Source of the DNA: JBBDWJ01 sp963824095
Lineage (GTDB): Bacteria; Acidobacteriota; Terriglobia; Bryobacterales; UBA6623
Length of the DNA: 64,000 nucleotides
Reading direction: 5' to 3'
Assembly (NCBI GenBank): GCA_963824095.1
Contig: CAWGNS010000009.1
Span: 992,001-1,056,000 of the forward strand
Shown one piece after another: positions 1-7,500 of this stretch. The notes under the pieces are model-generated. The model was not told the origin of the DNA. It saw only the letters and a list, made by a program, of their open reading frames with translations, and ran no database searches. Each line of letters opens with the position of its first letter. The first letter of the stretch is position 1. The position numbers were made by a program, and so were the translations under genes.

Positions 1-53
1 TGTTGCACGCTGGTGCGGCACGAAACCCAAGCACGCAGGGCCGAACCCCGAAC

Positions 54-713
54 CTAGCGCAGCACCCACAACTTGTAGTAGAGCAGCTTCGAGAACTCCA
101 GCCCGGCGTCTTGCACGCCGTGCCAGGTGTGCCACCAGCCGTCGGCGGTCGAGCCCGGCGCGGCCACGCATTCCACGTGGACGCCTCGCGCCGAGAAAAC
201 GCGGTTGTACACCAGGTAGGAACGCGAGCTGCGGAATCCGGGCGAAACCACCAGCACCGAGTGGATGCCCTCTTTTTGGAGGAAGTCGGCGATCTGCCGC
301 GCGACGTTGAGGCTGACCGGTTCGGTGTGATGCACCGGCAGGGTTTCCAAATCCTGGATCCCGGCGGTTTGGCCCATCACGCTGGCGATCCCCTTTTCCA
401 CCGCATCGGCCTGCGGATCGCCTTCGATTCTCACCGGCGCCAGGACGCGGGTCGCGTAACCGGCCTCAACCAACTCCTCGGCCTTGGCGTAGACCTCATA
501 CTTGGGATTGAAGTTGTCGAGCAGGATCAGATCGGCGGGCTGCAACTCCTCGCGGTGTAACAGAGTGTTGCCGATGGCCACCAGCCAACTCGGGTAGCTG
601 AGATAAATACAGGCCGCCAGCGCCAGAACGATGAGCAGCCGGAAGCGCCAGGTGGTTACGGTGACCTGTTTCTTCCTCAGGATCCAGCTTTTCCGCGGTG
701 CCTCGCGACTCAT
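54..713 (-). CDS. YdcF/SanA-like (DUF218-type) membrane-anchored protein
   Basis: A 219-residue protein with a basic N-terminus, one membrane segment at about residues 24-46 and an extracytoplasmic domain. The pattern of a strand ending in 'ADLILLDN', a later 'ESV/ARQIADFL' helix and 'HSVLVVSPGFRSSRS' resembles the DUF218 fold of YdcF/SanA/ElyC proteins, whose members are linked to envelope and polysaccharide functions. It is transcribed away from the Xre/UpxY pair, which fits a surface-polysaccharide neighbourhood. The exact substrate is unknown. Similarity is judged by eye and the family call is moderately sure; the exported single-anchor topology is clearer. Confidence 0.65.
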   Translation of the reverse strand: MSREAPRKSWILRKKQVTVTTWRFRLLIVLALAACIYLSYPSWLVAIGNTLLHREELQPADLILLDNFNPKYEVYAKAEELVEAGYATRVLAPVRIEGDPQADAVEKGIASVMGQTAGIQDLETLPVHHTEPVSLNVARQIADFLQKEGIHSVLVVSPGFRSSRSYLVYNRVFSARGVHVECVAAPGSTADGWWHTWHGVQDAGLEFSKLLYYKLWVLR

Positions 714-1214
714 GCCCTAGCAGTGCGAACCCATTGCTCACTGTAGCAGTGTTGCCGCCTGAGTCGCGGCCCCGGGGTGTGAGAGAGGCGCTCTGGCCTG
801 TCGCCGCCGCGAAGAGGCGGCCGTGCGCGGCCTGTCATCCGAACCTGCGCTTCACCGGGGTGGCGGCCCGATGGCGCGAGCTCTACGGAAGATTGGAGAA
901 AAAGTTTCCTTTCTGGCGGCGATGCCGCCACTGGCCGGAGCGCGCTTGTCCCTCAAGTCCCCTAGGCACAGTGTCTTCGGCATGGCAACCCAATTGCCAC
1001 TTTGCTCTTGAGGCGGAAGATTTCAAGCGGGCACTTCCCCTGTCGAGGCGGCAGCGTGGGGATGCTCGGATGTTGCTATTGGGGCGGCGCACGTTCGGGG
1101 TGTGCAAACCCGATGCGCAAACCGTTTTCTTCCGCTGGGACTGAAGCCTGCGAACTGGCCGGCGCGGTTCGGCCGCTTCCAGTTTCCAGCCGCGAACGGG
1201 GGGATCGAGACACA
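714..1214. other. intergenic region between divergent genes
   Basis: About 500 bases separate the YdcF-like gene from the Xre gene. At about 784-835 there is a degenerate copy of the palindromic repeat seen intact at 15463-15487 (AGGCGCTCT...GCCTGTC). The ORFs that cross this stretch look like GC-rich shadows with no family features. Promoters for both flanking genes must lie here but I see no clear -35/-10 pair. Confidence 0.5.
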
Positions 1215-1475
1215 ATGTACCCAAACCTGAAACTGCAGCTCTGGAAGTCGGGCATGCGCCAAAACCAGCTCGCGAAGTTGCTGGGCATGGACGAGACGGT
1301 GCTCAGCAAGATTGTCAACGGCTTCCGCCATCCCAGTTTGCAGGTCCGCCGCAGAATCGCCGATCTTTTGGAAATCGACGAGCAGTGGCTGTTTGAGACC
1401 GCCGACGTGCCGGGCCGCAAGGGCCGGCCAGCGAGCTTGGCGGGCAACAGCGCCAACGCCGCCGGCGCGAAATAG
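1215..1475 (+). CDS. small Xre-family helix-turn-helix regulator
   Basis: An 86-residue protein that is almost entirely a Cro/C1-type HTH domain: 'RQNQLAKLLGMDETVLSKIV' followed by 'FRHPSLQVRRRIADLLEID'. I chose the ATG at 1215 because the HTH begins straight after it; the open frame runs further upstream but that part looks non-coding. It lies 46 bp upstream of the UpxY/NusG-like gene in the same direction, so the two are probably cotranscribed. It is the obvious candidate to bind the CAACAA-N-TTGTTG palindromes at 2376-2661, but that link is inference. Confidence 0.8.
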   Translation: MYPNLKLQLWKSGMRQNQLAKLLGMDETVLSKIVNGFRHPSLQVRRRIADLLEIDEQWLFETADVPGRKGRPASLAGNSANAAGAK

Positions 1476-1521
1476 TAACCCGCGCCGGACCGTCCGTGTC
1501 TTCCAAGGGCGCAGTTCTTCT

Positions 1522-2136
1522 ATGCCAACTTCCCGGGAATCCATCGAAGCACCTCAGGTTACCGGAGGGTCGGGCCTTTGGTATGCGGTCTACACCAAGT
1601 CCAACTACGAAAAAAAGGTCGCCTCGCTGCTCACCCATCGCGGAATTGCGAACTATCTTCCGATCTGGAAAGAAGCGCACAGTTGGACCGACCGCCGCAA
1701 GGTGGTGGATGTGCCTGTGTTCCGGGGATACGTCTTCGCGCGCTTTGAAGACTGCGGCAGAAATCGCCTGACCGTCTTGCAGACGCCGGGAGTCGCCCGT
1801 ATCGTGGGCACCTGCGGCGGCATCGAGCCCATCCCGGAGGGCGAAATCGCCGCCGTGCAGCAACTGCTGACCTCCGGTGTGAAGTTCGAGCCCCATCCGT
1901 TCCTGCGCGAGGGCGACTGGGTGCGCGTGACCAAGGGGCCGCTGCTGGGCCTCGAGGGGCTGTTCCTACGCCAGAAAAGCCCCACCCGGCTGCTCATCTC
2001 GGTCTACTCGATTTCGCAGTCGGTCGCCGCGGAAATCGAGGTGGGCGATGTCCAGGTCGTCGACCCTGCCGGCTCGCAGAAAAAACGCCCCTCGGTCGGC
2101 CGCGCCGGACGCGTTCGCCCCTCCTCGGCCGCCTAG
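1522..2136 (+). CDS. UpxY/NusG-family transcription antiterminator
   Basis: A 204-residue NusG paralogue. The N-terminal NGN domain starts with the hallmark 'WYAVYTKSNYEKKV' and continues through 'YLPIWKEAHSWTDRRK' and 'PVFRGYVFARF'; a C-terminal KOW region is seen at 'GDWVRVTKGPLLGLEGLF'. The tail after residue 180 is basic and disordered. NusG paralogues of the UpxY/LoaP/RfaH kind usually open exopolysaccharide or secondary-metabolite operons and help RNA polymerase through long transcripts. Here no polysaccharide operon follows directly; the next genes are a PEP-CTERM-like protein and a giant adhesin. The ATG at 1522 was chosen because the NGN domain follows closely. Confidence 0.88.
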   Translation: MPTSRESIEAPQVTGGSGLWYAVYTKSNYEKKVASLLTHRGIANYLPIWKEAHSWTDRRKVVDVPVFRGYVFARFEDCGRNRLTVLQTPGVARIVGTCGGIEPIPEGEIAAVQQLLTSGVKFEPHPFLREGDWVRVTKGPLLGLEGLFLRQKSPTRLLISVYSISQSVAAEIEVGDVQVVDPAGSQKKRPSVGRAGRVRPSSAA

Positions 2137-2784
2137 ACGGCCCGACGCCCGCCACCTATCGCTCTTCGCGCTGCATCCCGCCGCCAGCTTCCTTCCGCCA
2201 ATCCCCAACCCCGCCTCCGCATCTCTTCTTCTGCCTCCTTGATCCGAAGTCTGCCTTCCACGATATTCTTTCATTCTTTCGCCGCTTTCGCGTGCTTCGA
2301 GCACTCTCGCGGCGTTCCTTTCCAATACCTGGTGCTGAAATAAGACCGTGGCTACTCGGGCGAAGCTCTGTTTGCCAACAAGTTGTTGCTGCTATTTTTC
2401 GCTCCCGTCCGGCGGCGCCCGGCTGTCGTAGAGCTGGCTCGACAAGGATAAACTCTGGCCGCAAACTTCGCGAACGCCAACCTCTAAGCCCCCGTTCCTG
2501 AGGTGTGGGTTGAGGTTTACCGACTGCCAACAATTTGTTGGCAGTCCTGTGTTGTCGGTCGAAGAGAGACCTTACAACTTATTCCATTTGCTAGCTTGAA
2601 TTCCTTATGGCAACAATTTGTTGGCAACACGCGTAACTCTAACAACTGGCAACAACTTGCCAACGTTCCCCCCCCTTTTTCGTTGACTTCATTTTTGTAG
2701 GGTGATACCCTCATCGACGTAAGGTTTTTCTTAAGTGAGGGAAAAGACAGATTTGGGGATTTTCCAAGAGGGGGTGTGCGGCTA
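2137..2784. other. intergenic region carrying palindromic operator-like sites
   Basis: About 650 bases between the UpxY-like gene and the PEP-CTERM-like gene. The right half is clearly AT-richer than the rest of the window and holds four related palindromes (separate entry). A -24/-12 promoter was considered at 2647-2661 but the spacing is one base short. The left half (2137-2350) is C-rich and shows nothing I can name. Confidence 0.6.
2376..2661. promoter_or_regulatory. four CAACAA-N-TTGTTG palindromes, probable operators
   Basis: The core CAACAA-N-TTGTTG is exact at 2376-2388, 2528-2540 and 2611-2623. A half-matching copy (GGCAA-CAAC-TTGCC) lies at 2648-2661. The second copy is extended to a perfect 25-bp palindrome, 2522-2546, with 12-base arms GACTGCCAACAA and its complement around a central T. 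Three near-identical inverted repeats in 250 bp upstream of a secreted-protein gene look like a cooperative binding array for a dimeric regulator. The Xre protein encoded at 1215-1475 is the nearest candidate. Confidence 0.7.
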
Positions 2785-3408
2785 ATGTGGAATGAAAGCA
2801 GGAAGCCGATTCAGTGCATGACCAAGGTCGTGGCCGTTCTGGCTATCTTTTGTCTGGCGCTGATGTCGGCCCCGTCGGCCAAGGCGGATCCGATCACGGG
2901 AGAAGTAGCCTTTATCGGCGGTTTCACGGCCACGGGCGGTTCCGGCCCTACCGACTTGGCGAATGCGACCGGGGTTGCGTTCTCGAGCGGTATCGTCGGG
3001 GGCTCGACCGGCGACTTTGCCAGCTATGGGGTTGGCATGTACGCGCCGGTCTCTTTGACGAGCTTTACTTTTGCTCCGTTCTCAGGTCCGGTCGATCCGT
3101 TGTGGTCGGTGGGCATCTTCGAGTTCACTTTGAACACCGTCGATGTCGTCAGTCAGTCGGCGACGTCGCTGGTGCTGGCCGGAAACGGGATCGTGAGCAC
3201 AACCGTGAATGTCGGTCTTGACGCCACGGCCTTCGGTTGGAGTTTCAGCGGCGACAACAGCGGCGGCACTCTGCAACTGTTCTCGAGCACGGCCAGCCCG
3301 ACAGCGGTGGCCGAGCCTTCCGAAGCGGCGACGCTCGGCTTTTTGGCTCTCAGCATGATGGCCTTTGTCATCTGGTCGCGCAAGCCGCGCAAGCTTCTGC
3401 AGCAGTAG
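2785..3408 (+). CDS. exported protein with PEP-CTERM-like sorting signal
   Basis: About 207 residues from the ATG at 2785, which has a GAGGGGG ribosome site ten bases upstream; the ATG at 2818 (MTKVVAVLAIF) is an alternative. It has a signal peptide ending near 'SAKADP', a Gly/Ser/Thr-rich beta-type middle, and a C-terminal tripartite tail: 'AEPSEAATLGFL', a hydrophobic stretch 'ALSMMAFVIW' and the basic 'SRKPRK'. This is the layout of PEP-CTERM proteins, which exosortase anchors or releases at the outer envelope, but the usual P-E-P is changed to E-P-S-E. No exosortase lies in this window. The gene follows the palindrome array and ends at a strong hairpin. Confidence 0.75.
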   Translation: MWNESRKPIQCMTKVVAVLAIFCLALMSAPSAKADPITGEVAFIGGFTATGGSGPTDLANATGVAFSSGIVGGSTGDFASYGVGMYAPVSLTSFTFAPFSGPVDPLWSVGIFEFTLNTVDVVSQSATSLVLAGNGIVSTTVNVGLDATAFGWSFSGDNSGGTLQLFSSTASPTAVAEPSEAATLGFLALSMMAFVIWSRKPRKLLQQ

Positions 3409-3429
3409 AATTGCTCTCCTGGCTGGAGG

Positions 3430-3455
3430 GGCCTGACGCCGCACCGCGTCAGGCC
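3430..3455 (+). terminator. hairpin after the PEP-CTERM-like gene
   Basis: A perfect 10-bp stem (GGCCTGACGC paired with GCGTCAGGCC) around a six-base loop, 21 bases after the stop codon. The following tract is not T-rich, so termination strength is uncertain. Confidence 0.7.
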
Positions 3456-4012
3456 TTCCGGCGAGTTCGCTCCCGCAGCAAAATCAAACTCCGCGGTATC
3501 GTTAGAAGTAATGCCCTCCTTGTTGTCTCCGGCCCGTTGTTTTTACCCCTAGGCTGCGCCTTCTCCGCCGCCGCAGTCCTTCCATACCACGGCATCCGCT
3601 CAGCCCGTTGAGCCTCCGCGTGCATTGTCGGCGGCCGCTTGTTACCGAGCCGGCGTTCGATCCCAGCCGCTGTGCGCGATTCGGCTCGCCCGGAACCCCG
3701 ATTTTGGGGCTTTCCGCCCAAGTGGGGAGCGGCCAATGGCCCTCCCGGGTGGGATAGCAAATCCCTAGGGTGTTTTCTAACGATGCGCCTGGACGCAGGG
3801 CTTGTTCGATTCGCTATGCGCCGGGCCGTAGCACGCGGCCTGGAACTCGCTTGCATGCGGAGCGGAGCCGGATAGCCACGGTGCCGCCGTTACGCGGCGG
3901 AAGAACCGGAATTGAACAGCGCCAGTAAATCGACATATGCCACCGCAAAGCGAAAACCTCTTCCTTCCTGATTACGCGTCATAAAGTCCTGGGACTATAT
4001 GGGTTGAGTTTT
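3456..4012. other. intergenic region, nothing recognised
   Basis: About 550 bases after the hairpin. Open frames on both strands here lack ribosome sites, signal peptides or family motifs and look like chance ORFs. The last 60 bases before 4013 become AT-richer, as expected for a promoter, but no clear boxes are seen. Confidence 0.4.
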
Positions 4013-4369
4013 ATGAAAGTACTACTCCAGGTCTTAGCCTGCGGAGCCACTTTTGCCAGTGCGATTCCCGCGGCCGCCATCGAGAGCAGCCGTGTAGAAA
4101 CCACCAAAGTCCCTGCTGCGGGCGCTTTGGGCGCCGGATGCTTTTGCGCGTCGATCCTTTGTATCGAGAGTGTTGCCGAGGGGAGTACTGAGGTTTTCAC
4201 CTCAGGAAGTTTTTACACGAGCCCTGTAAAAACTGCTCCGCGCTGCACGCCATCTTACATCCCTCAATGTTTGGAAGCTCGTGTTTGCGGGCAGATAGCT
4301 ATTGGCACGAGGATTGCCCATACGATGTGCAGTTCGCCTATCCGAAATGTAGCGTTGAGCCAGGCATAG
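4013..4369 (+). CDS. possible small Cys-rich secreted protein
   Basis: An ORF of about 118 residues from the ATG at 4013 (a TTG at 4004 is also in frame). The N-terminus 'MKVLLQVLACGATFASAIPAAA' looks like a signal peptide, and the mature part has seven cysteines, including C-x-C. Base composition is less GC-rich than most neighbours. I recognise no family. It could be a real small exported protein or a chance ORF in a spacer between two secreted-protein genes; the signal peptide is the main support. Confidence 0.35.
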   Translation: MKVLLQVLACGATFASAIPAAAIESSRVETTKVPAAGALGAGCFCASILCIESVAEGSTEVFTSGSFYTSPVKTAPRCTPSYIPQCLEARVCGQIAIGTRIAHTMCSSPIRNVALSQA

Positions 4370-4551
4370 AGAGGAGAGACAAGGACGCTTACAGGGTTTA
4401 ATCTCATCTTCTATCGGATTCTTCCTATTGGACAGGCAAGCTCAAGACAGTACTCTTAATCAGGCACCCAGTAGTAATGTCGTACTAATGCTGGGTAGAT
4501 GAATAGTACTTCCGTCAATCAAAAAATAGAACCAAAAGGTCGTCACACAAC

Positions 4552-7500
4552 ATGCCTTCCCCCCGGCTTTGTGCCTTTGTCGCGAGTCTCGCGTTCGGTG
4601 CGATTCTCCAAGCCCAGACTGCTTCGTTGAGCCTAGGATCAGGTTCAGGTGCACCCTCGACTCTTGTGCCTCTGAACCTGACCCTGGGTGGCGGAGCCAA
4701 TCCGTCTGGCGTGCAGTTTTCCTTGAATTTCCCGTCCGCGGACGTCAGTGTCGAGTCCACGGCTATCGGGCCCGCGGCGAGCTCCAAGAGCGTCACGTGT
4801 AACCCAGTCTCGGCTGGAAAAACCAATTGTCTGGTGGTTGGAATCAATACCGACGCCATACCCAATGGCGTCATCGCGACGGTTAGCTTCCGGATCGCCG
4901 CCGGAACCGCGAGTAACTCCGCCGCGGTTACCCTCTCGGGCTTGTCGGCAACGTCGCCGGCAGGCAGCGGGATCAATATCAACGGTTCGGGCGGCACGAT
5001 CACGATTAACCAGCCGACGCCGGTCAATCACTCGCCCACCGCGAACAGCGCCTCGGTGTCGACCAACGAAGACACCGCCAAGTCGATCACGCTGTCGGGC
5101 AGCGACGTCGATGGCGACTCTCTCAGCTTCTCGATCCTGAGCCAGCCCAGCAAGGGCTCGCTGTCGGGCTCGGGGGCGAATCGTACCTATACGCCCAGCG
5201 CCAACGTCAACGGCGCCGACAGTTTCAGCTTTCGCGTAAGCGACGGCAAGGGCGGCACCGGCGACGGTACGATCAGCATCACGATCAACGCGGTGAACGA
5301 TGCGCCGACCGCGCAGAACCAATCGGTGACCACCGCGCAGAACACGGCCAAGGCGATCACCCTGGGCGGCTCCGATATCGACAGCAGCAACCTGACCTAC
5401 TCGATCCTGAGCCAGCCCTCGCACGGCAGCGTCAGCGGCGGCAGCGGATCGGGCCGTACCTACACGCCGGCCAACGGCTATTCCGGTTCCGACAGCTTTA
5501 CGTTCCGGGTCAGCGACGGCTCGCTCAACGCCAGCGGCACGGTCAATATTACGGTGACCGCGGCGGCCAACAATCCCCCGACCGCGACCAACGGTTCGAC
5601 GTCGACCAACGAAGACACGCCCAAGGCGCTCACGTTGGTGGGCGGCGACCCTGATGGGGACGCCATCACTTACTCGATTATCTCAGGGCCCTCGCACGGT
5701 TCGCTCAGCGGCGGCACGAGCGCCGGTCGCACCTATACGCCGTCGAGCAACTATTTCGGTTCGGACAGTTTCAGCTTCCGCGTGACCGACAGCCATAACG
5801 CCACCGCGACCGCCACCTTCAGTATCACGGTCAACCCGGTGAACGACGCGCCGACCGCGCAGAATCTTTCGATTTCCACGGCGCAGAACACGGCCAAAGC
5901 GCTCACTCTGCTCGGCTCCGACATCGACAGCAGCAGCCTGACCTACTCGATCCTGAGCCAGCCCTCGCATGGCAGCGTCAGCGGCGGCAGCGGAGCGGGC
6001 CGCACCTATACGCCGGCCAACGGCTATTCCGGTTCCGACAGCTTTACGTTCCGGGTCAGCGACGGTTCGCTGAACGCCTCGGGCACGGTCAGCATTACGG
6101 TGACCGCGGCGGCGAACAACCCGCCGACCGCCACCAACGGATCGACCTCGACCAACGAGGACACGCCCAAGTCGCTCACACTGAGCGGCGGCGACCCTGA
6201 TGGGGACGCCATCACTTACTCGATTATCTCGGGGCCCTCGCACGGTTCGCTAAGCGGCGGCACGAGCGCCGGCCGCACCTATACCCCGTCGAGCAACTAC
6301 TTCGGCGCCGATAGTTTCAGCTTCCGCGTGACCGACAGCCACAACGCCACCGCGACCGCCACCTTCAGTATTGCCGTCAACGCGGTGAACGATGCGCCGA
6401 CCGCCCAGAACCTGTCGGTTTCCACAGCCCAGAATACGGCCAAGGCGATCACGCTGGCGGGCTCCGACGTCGATAGCAATAACCTGACCTACTCGATCAT
6501 CAGCCAGCCGTCGCACGGCACGGTGAGCGGCGGCGGCAGTGCCAGCCGCACCTATACGCCGGCCAACAACTATTCCGGGGCCGATAGCTTCACCTACCGG
6601 GTCAGCGACGGTTCGCTCAACGCCACCGCGGTGGTGAGCATCACCGTAGCGGCGGGTCCTTCGGATGCTCCGCCCACCGCTACCAGCTCGAACGTTTCGA
6701 CCAACGAGGACACGCCGAAGCAGATCACCCTCTCCGCCACTGACCCCGACGGCGATAGCCTCACTTTCGATATGGTGAGCTTGCCCTCCAAGGGATCGCT
6801 TGCCGGCAGCGGCGCCAGCCGGATGTATACGCCCAACCCCGACGTCAACGGCTCGGACAGCTTCGTGTTCCGCGTCAGCGATGGTAAGGGCGGCAGCGAC
6901 ACCGGCACCGTCAACATCACGATCGTGGCGGTCAACGATCCGCCCAAGGCTCAGAACCAGGCGGTCTCGACGCAAAAGAACAAGTCGCTTCCGATCACTC
7001 TGAGCGGCAGCGACGTCGACGGCGATTCGCTGACCTACCTGATACTGGGGTCGCCGTCTCACGGCAGCGTGAGCGGATCGGCTCCCAACGTGACCTACGT
7101 GCCCGCCAACGGCTACAGCGGCGCCGACAGCTTCCGGTTCCGGGTGCGGGACCCGCAGGGCGCCACCGCCGATGGAACGATCAACATTGCCGTGGCGGCC
7201 GGTGGTTCGAAGAACTCGGCGCCTTCGCCGCACAACCAGCACGTCACCACCTCCAAGAACAAGGCGACGGCGCTGACGCTGACGGCGAGCGACGCCGATG
7301 GCGACAGCCTGAGCTATTCGATCGCCAGCTCGCCCGCGCACGGCTCGCTGGGCGGATCGGCGCCGAACCTGACCTATAGCCCGGCCAACGGTTATGTCGG
7401 CGACGACAGCTTCACCTTCAAGGTGGCGGATGGCACCACCAGCGCCAACGGCACCGTCACCATTACCGTGACGGATACCAGCGATCCGGGCGCCAACAAA

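Noticed and set aside
698..1144. Open frames between the YdcF-like and Xre genes
   Set aside because: Arg/Cys/Pro-rich translations without motifs; frames on opposite strands are equally long.
2647..2661. Possible sigma-54 promoter (TGGCA...TTGC)
   Set aside because: The GG to GC spacing is nine bases instead of ten, and the bases are better explained as part of the CAACAA palindrome series.
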